Below, in pieces: positions 26,201-39,000 of a DNA stretch of 64,000 nucleotides. The notes beneath the pieces are model-generated. The model was not told the origin of the DNA, ran no database searches, and saw nothing but the letters and a program-made list of their open reading frames with translations. Position numbers and translations under genes: made by a program. Source of the DNA: Apostichopus japonicus (taxonomy: Eukaryota; Echinodermata; Holothuroidea; Aspidochirotida; Stichopodidae); NCBI RefSeq assembly GCF_037975245.1, contig NC_092576.1, positions 45,810,111-45,874,110 on the forward strand, read 5' to 3'. Within the stretch, counting starts at the first letter, position 1. Every line of letters begins with the position of its first letter.

Positions 26201-29200
26201 AAACGCATTAACGTTGTCCACATTTTGATCTTCCATCTTTCTTTTGAAATGTTTATAAAGGCTCGAGATAATGTAGCGAAAGAACTTAGTAACTGACGTG
26301 CACTTACGTAACTGTTCATTGTCGCGACTAAGATGAGCAAACATGACGAAGAAAAGGGGAACTTGACAGAGGTCAATGAGAATAGGATTATCTTTCAAAG
26401 CCTCCTTAACCCTCACCGAAGCTGATTCATCGTCCTTGGTAACTGCCTTCTGCAAATACTTTTCTTGTGCTGTTTTATCGAATCCCGTCAACCTGATTCG
26501 CTTGGTTTGTGGGGCGTATTCCTTGGGCAGACAAAACGATCTTGTAGTGAGAACCACCTCAAAGTCAACAAACATGCGTCTCTTTATGATGTAAAGAACA
26601 TCTGATATGGAATTCTTTTCATTTTCAGGAAACTCATCAAAACCATCAAGTATAACAAACACCTTTTCTGGCGAGCAGGAATTAAGGATTTCTTTGATAT
26701 CGTCGGTCACGAGACGTGAATCTCTTGGCAGGACAAACTTTTTAATTGCGTCATAAATAGAGGAAACACCTTTCAATTGTCTGAGTTTGACAAGAATAAG
26801 TATGTCAACATTCTTTAAGATGGATTCCTGGACTCCACCACACCATTCATAAGCTAGCTGTAGAGTAAGTGTTGACTTGCCATATCCCGGTTCGGCTTCT
26901 ATGATTCGCCGAGTAGATTTAACGCGGCAATCACTTTGTATGCATTTGTAAGATTCTAATCTCTGCCAACTAATCGAATTGTCTTGAACCAAGCATTCCA
27001 TACCGCCCTCTACAAAAAGAGAGTTCACTGCGTACCTCTCCTCTAAATATGGAACTGGTTTTATGCTATTGAATAGATTTTCATAGCTTCCTTTCAACTG
27101 TGTAATGAAAAGTTTCTTTTTGTCTGTAGGAAGAGCACCAAAAAAGAAATTCAATATTAATATTTGAATCATGCATGCTTTTAAACTTGCAGATCATTTT
27201 TCCCTATATATTTTCTATAATAACTCTGTAATAAGTGGATTAATGAATATAGATCGTGATACTTAGACGTTACAATTCCGCTATATTTACGTACCTGTTA
27301 TATCGCTATGCGGAAGTGTTTTCAGCATGGGAAGATCCTAAAAAATAAATCAAAACAAGTTTTAAATGTACATATTTGATGGAAGTAGACTAAAACGCAT
27401 GGTTCTACGATACCTGGTAATATTTGCACCAAACAAAGCACGTTTATCAACTTTTAATATGTTAACTAATTATAAATATTTCTTGGTCTGAAATAGCAGA
27501 CTCTGTTTAAAGAAAAAATGGAAAAGAATACCTCATCGTCAATATATTCTGCGTTCTGCGTGATCCGGCGTCTTCTGCAAACTGTCGAGAAAGAGGAATT
27601 ACAAGGTGGTGCGCTACACTGTGCTACAATGTGTCAACTGATCCAACGAATAATCATTTAATCAAACAACAATGTAATATTAGTTTGATCGATATCGGAC
27701 ATGGGTTGAGTTGGGCTATTTTTCCCAGTTGCCTTCTCCCACCAGTTCCTTCCTTTCCCCATGCCGACCCACAAACCGATGCACAAAGTTATCTGGTCTG
27801 CTTTATTCACTGCCAAGCAAGTAAATTGGTTTACCACAACATGAATACTTGATGTATCGTGATGCTTTTAGCTAGTAGGGATCTTTCTGATGCCACAGTG
27901 TCCTCATCAAATGTACATGGCTTGATCAGTGTTAACAAGGAACTACTAAATTTCTAACAGTATTGTAAAAAGTAATCAAACGTAGCATAACTTTACCTGT
28001 ATAGACAACGTAGACCGTTGCAATGGACAGGATTGTTCCTATTGAGAGCACTGCGATTACCACGGTGACCACCGATGGTCCCTTCGTTTCAACGACTGGT
28101 TCGTCTGTGATGTGATCCTCACCTGTCACACGATGTGAATATAAAGTGAACAATAAGTATGAGTTACGACAATACTTGCTACATATGAGAAGAACTTTAG
28201 AAGTTTGATAATGTTTTGAGGTATAATCTTCTTAGTTGTAGATATTTTATTCATTTGTTAATGTCTTAATGGAAGCCTAACAAGAATGATTCCATTTGAT
28301 AACAGCCTCTCGATGAAGGATGATTCAGGTTAATGACAATTGATGTCTCGATATTTCAGTCCTTTCTTATTTTTGTTAAGTAATGATAAGTTACAAGTTT
28401 ATGCGAAGATCAAATACATTGTACTCCATTGTAGGACAGTTTACTACATTGTACTACATTGTAGTACAGTGTACTACATTGTAGTACAGTGTACCACGTT
28501 GTACTATATTGTACTACAGTGTACTACCGTGTACTACAATGTACTACAGTGTACTACGCTGTACGACATTGTACTACACTGTACTACATTGTACTACACT
28601 GTAATACGTTGTACTACATGGTACTACCTTGTATAATCACTAGATCCAGTGTTGTTGTAAGACGAAACAAATGAGCATGTTGTCCAGTTGCTAGGCATTC
28701 TACAGCTAGTCTCTCTGGAGTCGTTTCGAGGGCTTCAAATTTAGTGACTAGTATCACATCTGCAGTATCCCCGTTTTTTGTTACACTATTCTCTTGACTA
28801 GTGAACGTTAACAGATCTGCAAATTTGTCTTGAACAACTCTCCATTTGAGTTTTACAACTGGTCTTATCCCTTTCACTTGACACGTAAGGCTTCCTGTTC
28901 GTTGAACTTGCAATGTACAGTATGTCTCATGATTACATCTCTCCACTTTAAGATAACTTGGTTCCGGATACACTGAAAATAAGAAAAAGACATTAGTGTA
29001 TGTGAATGCAAGATGAATCGCTCTCAACTATAAGGAAACCAGATTTACAATAAATCCCCCTTTGTCAAATAATATCTGTTATGAGTTGATAGTGTGCTCA
29101 CGTGAATCAAGTAAATGACAAGTGAAGTTCCAAATCATGCCAATGAAAATCACAATACGTAACATTTTGATGATTGGGAGAATGGCTATTAAGTTGATAT

Positions 29201-31593
29201 AACCTAAATGGCACGTCAATCAATAATGAAGTTTGCCTCAGCAAACTCGTCAGAGCCAAGACATCTACAATTGTATTTGATTGTAACATTTGTTTCAAAA
29301 TCTTGAAAATTTACTTATTTGCGGATGTGTACTAATTAAGCGTTTTGTGTGATATTATGTTTTACGTTGTTGAAGGTTTTACCTCGTTAGCTCAGGCTTA
29401 GTTGTCTTTACGTTGTAGATATTTTTTCTACACAAAACTTGTCAATCCCCGAGACGTCTTTCATTCGATATCGATAAGTCTCTAAGTCCGATTTTTTCAT
29501 CATTAAGTCATTGAGTACAGTTGATGATGGAATAAATGTTACGTAAACTCACCGATTACAGAGAGACTAGTTAGTTGTATACCATCAGACCTCCAGTCGT
29601 TGTAAATACACGCATATAAACCTTCATTTCTTATGTCCACCGATTCTATTACCACGGACCCTTTACTGCCCAGAGTGACACCCGTCTCGAACACCTTCGT
29701 TATTGTTGTATTAATGAATGTGCCATACAGCACAATATCATTACTTGGGACCTTCTTCCAGAGTAGAAAAGCCAGGGAGTAATTAGAGCATAACAATTCA
29801 ACTTGTTTGCCTCGTTCAGCTATTATCTCGTTACGATGGTGAGTTGAAAGATCTATCCCCTCATTCTCAACTAATACAAACGATTCTGTCCTCTTAAGCA
29901 TCATCAGTCGATCATTAGATTGGCAAACAAGAAGTACAAGGAGTGATGAATAAGCAAAAGGATTCATTGATGACACAGTATAGTTTGATATTAGTCCATG
30001 AGAAGTATTGTAGTAGCTAGATGTAATATCTTTATCTCCATCTGAAGTCCTTGCGGTCCAGATGACTGGTACGGCTGGTCTAGAATCCAACACACCACAC
30101 ATTAACTGCGAATCTTCATTAGAGACAGTGTGGCAGATCTCAGAAGGAACGTCACAATCATATATGACAGGATATGGTTGTTTAGGAGTCACTGAAATGA
30201 AATAATGCACCAATACACTATGTTATAATATAGTTGATCATCTCTCTTTCTTCATAGCAATGTATACAAAATAGCGTAATACCATGGTTGACATATCATG
30301 TGATAAACTGCTATGACAAGTGTTAAATTACATATGTTACCATCGAATGTATATGGTTATGTATGTGAAAGCTACCAACTGTTATGTCAGAATATTAATG
30401 TTGAGCAAACTGAAGCTGACATAAGATTATGGCTGAGTTCTGACAGACTATTTCAAGATTTTGTGATTTTAGGATTTGTTGGTTTTTAAGATAAATTTTG
30501 CTTTTACTCGATCATTTTCTTTTTATGATTTAAGTAGTAGACAGATACATCGTGCGTAGTGCGCTATACGAAAATATATTTACATTACATTACTTTACTA
30601 TCTTTTATGTCCAACGGAATATGTATGTTAACTTACTACCCCGTAGTATTGATGCGTACACATATTTAGACAACAAATATAAATACATGGATTTGGTCAA
30701 ATGAACAGTTTTATTAGCAGAAATTTTGCAATTGCCTTCAATTTTCTTCTGTGAGAATATGACACAATTTCTAATAGAATAAAATTAAAGTTGTTAAGCA
30801 AATCGTATTGAGTTTACCTGTTGTTTTCACGTCAATATAGAACGTTGTTGGGAATTCTTGTGTTTTCCGATAAACCCTAACTGTAAATATTGATTCATGT
30901 TGGAAATCCACTTCATTTATAATGAGAGATCCGTTAAGGCGAATGTCAAACTCCTTGGAGTCCCAACCAATGCCACTTTTATCTTCTCCTCTGAGCTTTA
31001 CCACTGCGTTTGCCTGGATGAAATCGTCGGTGTTGTACCAGGCAACAAGTGTGAATCCATCTTCAAAGAAACATCCTATATATCCCTTTTGACCTATTTC
31101 AAGGTATTCATTAGGAGGACAGCTGTCTCCCCGTGATAAAGCTGCTTAGAAAGAAAACAGATTGGCAACTTGAACCTTCTTCAAGGAGAATACATTGTTA
31201 CTCTGCAGCTCAGTTTGTTTATCGTGTACATGAATGGACAATACTTGATTGACAACCAACCGTTAGAGGATTCATATACGTTTTGTGGAATGAGCTAGGG
31301 TGTAAACCTCTGTCAACATATTACAGTCTAGCTGTATAGACTGCATAGTGCAGTGCAGTACAGTGAGTCTGTCATATTGCCATTTTAGCAGTAAAAATAT
31401 ATTATTCCTGATCTATTTAACCATTAATCAAACATCTACGACAAAAAAAAGTAAGTTCCAATAACAGCCGCAATGTAATAAAAACTACAAACACATTAAT
31501 CATGAATATTTTGAAATCATTTACATCGTATGTCGATAGTGTTACCCCGTCTAAGAAAAACAGAAAACAATGGTATTAGTGATAAAAAATACC

Positions 31594-31637
<44 letters not shown>

Positions 31638-31778
31638 TACTGAATAGTATTGGTAATTATTAAACTCTTTATATTATGAATATGCATGACAGAAACTGAT
31701 ATCTCTGTACTTACGCAAATAAAGCAGTTGTGTCACCATGATGACGCAAAGCATCCGGATAGTTAAACTGAATGTCAT
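23290..31778 (-). CDS. Gene D: Ig-transmembrane-NACHT receptor, paralogue of gene C
   Basis: At least 1175 residues; the very last exon is not resolved. Exons (minus): 31778-31715, 31144-30818, 30191-29553, 28972-28628, 28122-27997, 27581-27532, 27337-27295, 27123-25616, 25300-25092, 24838-24762, 24332-24274, 23880-23833, 23319-23290. Exon 1 is a signal peptide (IRMLCVIMVTQLLYL). Exon 2 is an Ig V-like domain (YIGCFFEDGFTLVAWYN), exon 3 two Ig domains, exon 4 one (GSLTCQVKGIRP). Exon 5 has the membrane helix (VVTVVIAVLSIGTILSIATVYVV). Exons 6-7 are a short linker (CRRRRITQNAEYIDDE). Exon 8 is NACHT: Walker A GYGKST, Walker B VILDGFDEFPE, LTTRS, FYHPLFCEWYAAHYV. The next exons are 209, 77, 59 and 48 nt, exactly as in gene C. 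It lacks the extra 75-nt linker exon of gene C. The acceptor of exon 2 could also be three bases downstream. The final exon should lie beyond the TA tract at 23131-23246. Confidence 0.86.
28425..28632. repeat. GTACTACATT-type minisatellite overlapping a splice donor of gene D
   Basis: About twenty tandem units of 10-11 bp of the form GTACTACATT / GTACTACAGT / GTAGTACAGT. Many units are self-complementary (GTAC core), so single strands could fold. The array starts at the 3' end of gene D exon 4 (28628, minus strand): the donor GTAGTA is itself one unit of the array. Confidence 0.9.
31596..31634. repeat. TA microsatellite
   Basis: Uninterrupted (AT)n of about 38 bases in the first intron of gene D, about 80 bases past the donor of the signal-peptide exon. 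Confidence 0.95.
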
Positions 31779-32539
31779 CTTTGTAGGCTGGCTTTGGAAT
31801 CAAATGAAACTTCGTAGATATTCAAATATCGAAATATAATGTTTCATATTATGTATGTGCAACCCAATACCGATTACAAACTTTGGTATTTGAAATATAC
31901 AGGATTTGTTTACTTTCGTTTTGAAAGTTAAACAATAACTATTCAAAGTCCATATACCAGGACTGATATTGCATTTAGCTATCTGACTAGCGATTTCGAC
32001 CACTGTGTCCTAGGAATTCACCTGTAGTGGCCATTATATGGGCATATTAAGACCAGAACATTGTTTCATTACTATCCGCGCATAGATACATGCAACAGTG
32101 CATAGATCTAGCTACAATATGTTATATTGTAAATGCTGAGATATATTGCAGCCAGTCTACGTGGAAGTAATACCCTAAAGACGGCAAGTGCATTTCATGG
32201 ATACATTATCAGCAGGCAAAGCATGAGATACAGCCAAAGCATTGGCCATTAAGAATATGATATTGGAGTATTACGGGCAGTGTATGTATGTTATATACGA
32301 CCAGTATATGTATATATTATACTGCCAAGATATATCACACTGTCGGTATTACAACCACTTTATGTTGCTATTAAATCCATTGGGGATGATTATTACGGTA
32401 ATGTCATTGAACTATTATGGATTGGTTATTGCTTTAGTTCTGCCGCTTTCATTATATGATAAACTTTGACTAAAGTTGAAATTTACAGTCTTGTTCAAAG
32501 CCAAGCTCTCTCACACGACTTTAAAACTTAAGCCTAGTT

Positions 32540-32822
32540 ATTGTTAATTTGTCACACCCACACTCCAAAGTGTGCATTTCTCCTGGGGCACAACATCCAC
32601 GTGCCCCCCAAGGGACTTCCCTCAGGATGCAGTCAGACACAAACCTGCGCACTCAACTATATTTACAAGTTACCTCGCAAGTCCCCATTTATACACCTGG
32701 GTGAAGAGAGGCAATGGACATAAAGTGTCTTTCCCAAGGAACATCTTCATGGTCTGGCCAGGACTCGAACCTGCAATCCTTAGATCACAAGTCCGCTGCC
32801 TTAACCACTTGTATATCATACA
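32540..32822 (-). mobile_element. tRNA-derived SINE
   Basis: On the minus strand from about 32815 there is a tRNA-like head: an A-box region CAAGTGGTTAAGGCAGCGG and a B box GCAGGTTCGAGTCCTGG, spaced as in a tRNA gene. The body follows (CTTGGGAAAGACACTTTATG, then CTCTCTTCACCCAGGTG) and runs to about 32540. The spacing, the absence of a mature tRNA 3' half and the long body point to a SINE rather than a functional tRNA gene. Open frames crossing it are not genes. Confidence 0.75.
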
Positions 32823-33370
32823 ATAGCATATAATAAAAACAGACGGACTAATGTTCACGTCAATAAAATATGAGTAATATAAATGTGGAATACCATTTGT
32901 TATCTTGTTGTTAAAGTGTTTAAGACATATGAGTCTACATAGTCAGGCATTATGACATTCCCTTCAATCCCCATGTATAGGTTTCTCCTGCTGTAAGAAG
33001 AACTTCCAAAACTTTTTTATTTATTTTTATTTCTGTACAATAAAGCTGCCACAATAGTAAAATGGACGTGGTGCCGTGTGCTCAGAGGGTACAATATTAA
33101 TAATTGCGGAACAACATTTGTTGTTATCTTGTTGGTAACATTTTTAAGACATATACATACTAATTAGACACAATCACAATTCCCTTCATCCCACCAAAAG
33201 TATGCTCTAGCTGTAAGTTGAGAAACCTATAAAATGCAATAAACTAGCCAACATGAAATCATGTTCATGAATGATTGTGTTTAGAATGTACTAAGAACAC
33301 AATACGAATAGTGTACATAATCCTGTTCATGTTTTGATAAATATGTTAAGGAACCTTTAATGTGTCAATT

Positions 33371-33471
<101 letters not shown>

Positions 33472-34829
33472 CACTGTTGCAAAGACGTTATATCTTTTAA
33501 TAGCTTCAATATGTAATAAATGTGTTATTTCGCGCTAAACGCGGTGACATATTTTGTAATAGTTCACGTTGTTCCCCGGTAAGCATACACCTAACACTTA
33601 AAGGACACTTTACCAACATAATGCGAGTTCATAGCTTCTTACTATGAAATCGGCGCCAACAAGAATAGTTCCTAAAAGTATATGTACAGTAATGGTAAAA
33701 TTCAACGATAACATTATTTCCAGCTTTTGTTGTACATTTTAACAATATAAATGCACTAACTAACATGAACAGCTAGTAAAATACATTTGATATCAAACAG
33801 AGTTACGAAACTGCCAAGAGTAATGATTCTGCTATCCGGTACGAGTTCAGGATAGGCAAAGACAGTCTTAACCTTCATTATAAGAGTGATAATCAAAATG
33901 GAGGTAACGGTCACGTGACGTCGATCCACGTAACTTCTACTGAATCGGGTGATTCAGCACTGGTATAAAAATATTAAACTTAACGTTATTACGATCAGTA
34001 TTAATTAAACTCACCTTTACGTTAGACAGAAGTAAATGATGCTTGGCATATAAGGCAATGATCTCATTTTTCAGGATTCTCTGCCATCAAACTGTCTTGG
34101 CTATTTATACACACGCCCTGTTTTACCGTTATGACAGACGACTAGTTTATGCGTGCAGTGTGTAACCGAGAGTAGGTGTATATAACACAGACTTGACTTT
34201 GATCATCTTATCTGTACTAACCAATCGGGTCGTTTAAAGCTTTACGAATATTTTACTATTTAAACAATAATGATAGCAAAGTCCACAAAACTCACAGTTG
34301 GTCTAATGCTGTTATGAAAATGAGCGACTACTGGCAGACTATGTACCCTCCACCAGTGTATATTCCTAAGTATATGGTCTGTAAAATGAGTATAAGAAAG
34401 TTTATACATTTCTACACGAAGTATTTAATATGAAGATGTCTATACGTATTGCATGTTTGCAACATATCGTGGAGAATTAAAAAAATAATTGCACTTTTAC
34501 AATACGATTTTTTAAGCTCCACTGCAGCAAATTGCTCTTTTGCGTTTATCATCACGTGATTTTATTTGGACCAATGACAGCAGAGCATTTTTGTGCATTA
34601 TCCTTTGAAGCTAGGAGGGCAATATTCTTTCTGTGGGTGGTTGAAGTGCAGTTATCTAATAAACTTGTTGACGTCACTTAAGATAAGTCTCTACGTCTAC
34701 ATTTCGGGATATATCTATTGATTGTGAATGTAAAAACGTTGAATTTCGATGAGCTGTGGTTAAAAAAGTCATTAAAAGAAATTGATTAAAATGTAACTAC
34801 TTGGAGGCATATAAGCCACATTGTTGCTA

Positions 34830-34965
34830 ATGTACGTCAGGCCTCTTGTAGGCAGATGCGGAATTGCCTTATGGTTAACGGATTTACAGCCAACGTGTTG
34901 TTGCGTTCGAGCAGCCATCAGATAAGACTACCAATTGTTGTTGGAAGGGTTGCACTTAGTCATGT
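34830..34965 (+). mobile_element. possible tRNA-like SINE head
   Basis: TTGCCTTATGGTTAACGG resembles an A box and GTTGCGTTCGAGCAGC a B box about 35 bases later. Neither matches the consensus fully and no tail is obvious, so this may be an old fragment or chance. Confidence 0.3.
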
Positions 34966-36053
34966 TTATTCATATTGTAATTTTATGGTATAGGTTTAGC
35001 TTTTTAAATGTGCAATGATTACTTCTACTCTAGATATTCAAGGTAAACATTGTCTAAACGCAATCAATATTTAATGTTAAAGACAATCACAATACCTTGA
35101 GTCCTAGAGTCCCCCCCCCCCCCCCCTTCCAACCAATTCTTTACATCTTGACACATGTTACAGAGAATAAGCACATAAACAATTCAAACGTTGACAAAAG
35201 TTTCAAACCAAACTATACCTCTGTCTATTAACACGTAAATGTAAATCGTCATGATTGTGTGGTTATTGTCTATAGCTTTGAGGTTGGACAGTCGATATCG
35301 GCATCGATTTGATCATTCTTACATTGATAATACTGGTATTAACATGTATAAATATGGAACTAAGACTTGTTTCAAGATTCTATGGTTTCAGTATTTTGAG
35401 CATGCCCACGGCTTTCTATATGAAACAATAGCTTTGAACTATTGTAGTCGGCTTCACAATACATGGACTATTTCGATATAACAAATGATCAATAAAAATG
35501 CAAGGGACAAGCATTGTTTCGTTACAATAGACCCACTTATATTTAAATAATGCAGTTTCGTTTTAAAGTTCAATATAAGTAACATCATTGGAAATAACGG
35601 TTATGGTGCAAGTTTTTACGAGGACTTTCACTTTAGTTTTTTTTTTCACTTTAGTTTTTTTTTTCATTAAGATTTGGCACAAGCAGTGAAGCACTATACC
35701 GCGAACCAAGCAGACGTGTAAAGTCAGTGTACATTGTATAAATGTTGTATGGTGTCAGCAAGTACTGTAACTATTAACTTTATAATTCATTATTCAGTAA
35801 CCAGTCACGTGGTTTCCAAGGATTGTCACCGATTTGTCCAGAATTGTTGTAATGTTTTCTTCCAAACAGCCATTAACAAGCTGATCTTGCATGAATCATG
35901 TTATTGTCTGTTTTGTCAGAATATGCTATGTTTTTCTCAAAATGTTTTAAATTGAATAAGCGTGCAATGTTTTGTCAAGATTGCTGCACCGAATTATTAA
36001 TGCCAATCTATCAAACGATCTAATCGCCAAGATTCCATTCATATTCTCGTACG

Positions 36054-39000
36054 ATGGAAGCACTGTTGATGGCTTGTAGTTTGTCTATATTGTGTGTATG
36101 CTGTGCATCTACTGAAGTGAAGACGGTGAACGTTTATAATTCTGTAATATTGGAAGGATGCTGCGATATCAGCCATGACAGACTCTGGAAGTTTAATACA
36201 GAATTGGTGTATTCTAATCATTTGTTGGTGAATGATACTTTTGATGGAATCATGAGTTTATTTAGCAATTATTCCCTTGTCATCGACTCTATAACTTTAG
36301 ATCTTGATGGTTTCTACCAGTGTATCTGTAATCTCGGGCAGTATATCTCGATGCAAAATTATTCACTAGTAGTGGAAGGTAATGTTGATCGATTTTTACC
36401 ACTTTTTATTCTTTTCAGGGCATTATTTACAAATCGAGTCTTAATAACATAATATTTATTTCTGGTGGTATTACATTACAATAAACGCTTTTGGGTTAGC
36501 ATCTTACCTTTGCAATATCTTCTATAAATACTTCAAAGGGTCAACATCTCTTGAAATTAATCAATTTGGTCAACATAAATATGTAAAAGAACGTTTATTG
36601 CTGTTAACATTATTCCGCTTTAAATAGCGGCACGGACTACTGACATCGTAGGTGTTATGACATTGTTTCATTTGAGTAATTTCCAAAATATTTCGATTTG
36701 CAAATCATAATTGCTCAATTTTTCAAAAGGTTCCCAGTCGTTGAAGACAATTATTAACCAAATTGTCTACAAAAACAACCATTCTTTACATCATTTGATG
36801 ATATTAATGACCTATATTGTGTTCGTCAACAGTTTCATCCATTAATTCAAATCGTACGTACTATGTTATTGTGATTATTTCCTTGATTAGGCTAGACAGT
36901 ACTTGCTAATCACATACCTTGCTATGTGTCTATGGGTGCCGTTTTTATGTTTTTTAATTAGTTTTAGATTATTTATGTAAATATGGTATGATAGAAATGT
37001 TATTTATGATAAATTTTATTTATTTCACTCCAGTGTCTCCAAGTTTATCGATTACGGCTGCGGAAAATCAGGTTCGAGAATTGTTGAATATTGCAGCTAA
37101 CGAACCAAGTCGGTTAGTCTGCCAGGCTGTGAATGCCAAACCTGTGGCAAACCTCACATGGATGATAAATGACAGAGCCATACCCAGCTATGCAGGAATT
37201 CAGTCGATATTTCCTAATCCTAATGGAACTTTCAACACAATCTCATCATACACCCTCACTACTTCAGAAGTGGTAAGCAACGTATCGTGCATCAGCAAAC
37301 AGCTTACATCTGAAATACAACGAGTAGATGTAACAATTAATACCTACGGTAATCAAAACTACATTTTTTGTCTTTTACTTCTATCCACAGATTTCCTAGC
37401 TCATTTTCTATATTTTCAAAGATAATTTACATACTACAATTCCATACATGTTACCTCAAACTACTAGTTTGTGCTAAAGATTCGGTCTGATGCGCTAATT
37501 GTCAGTTTATTTATTATTTTTGGTACTGTTATCAAATGCGTCAGGATGACCAAAACTTGAGTACCGAACTAATTAATTATGCATTAATTAATCTTTACAA
37601 GGATGAATGGAAAATGTATTACTTCCATAACTACAAATGTAAAGATGGCCAAACACAGAGGTGCTCCAAGTAAAGCAGATATGAACAACATTAAAGAGGT
37701 ACAGTGATGAAGGGTGTTCTAAACAATAATATAGGTAGGCTGTGTGTGACGTATATTCATTGAAACCATGCATAGATGTATCTGGTGTATATACAAAAAC
37801 AATATATTGTTACGCTGGAGTGCCGTCATTCCCATAGATCAAGTTCTTTTTTTTTTAGCCATACGTTATTCAATACAATTAATATAGGTACATACATAGG
37901 TATTATGATTGCTCATATAAAGAACTTATCCAACAATGATTCATTGTTTGTATATCTTGTATAACAGAATGAACTGATATCAAACCAGCAAACAGTTGAA
38001 TCTGAGGGCGTCTATCAGGTTAACGTGAATCTAGTAATATATCTATATATATTCAGTGCGTGTAGAATATTATTCAATATATGATATATCGAACACTCAA
38101 CGATGTTGGTATAATGAAACCGGATTGTAATTATCTTAGAAATTTGGTTACAGACGTTAGAAATATTGCGGGAACGAATAAAACAAGTTGGTCCGTATGT
38201 TATCCTCTCCCCACCCCCCCCCCCCCACCTTCCTAATGTATGTCCACCGTTGATGAACCCTTGGAAACACTGTTATTGCGACAGAGCTATTTCGTACAAG
38301 TCAAACACATCTACGAATATGTGTATATTTTGTCATTTTCAACCTACAAATGTTATATTATGTGTTCATATTTCCGTTACATTTTGCAGTGATCCCGACA
38401 ATCTCTTTTACCATTAACGGTATCGATGCTACAAATACCGTCACCGTACAATACGAGACGATGTTAACCGCGGTTTGTCAAACAATAGGAGGAAGACCCC
38501 CGTCGAATATTACTTGGGTGATTGACGGCCAACTTTCCAATGTTGTCACTGATGGAATGGTAACAGTACAAACAGGAAATACTTTCACATCAACTTCTCA
38601 AATGTCGATACCAGCTACAATGTCTAAAGGACAAATAACATGTTTAGTTTCCATCGGTTACCCGGATAGCAAGGTTGAACTACACGGTATTTACCATACG
38701 TACGGTGAGTACGATTTTCATTGTTGCCATTGGACATGCCAAAGTACATATTAGCATAGGCGTAGAAGGCGGGGGCTGCAGCCCCCCCCCCCTCCCAACC
38801 CACCAAACATTTTTGTGAAAATTCGGGCAATATGCTGAGAATTTTTCGGGCACATACTGAAAAAAGAATAATTTGCAAATGTGTTTTTCAATGGTTAAAC
38901 TTATATTATTATGATCATTATTATTGTAACGACTTCCTTAATAATTATAACCAATATAGAAGAATAATAACACTGAAATTTATTGTATGATATTGTCAAG

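Noticed and set aside
28340-28674. Tyr-rich plus-strand frames
   Set aside because: Translation of the GTACTACATT array at the gene D splice donor.
32755-32815. Functional tRNA gene
   Set aside because: The head resembles a tRNA but is fused to a SINE body and lacks a matching acceptor stem.
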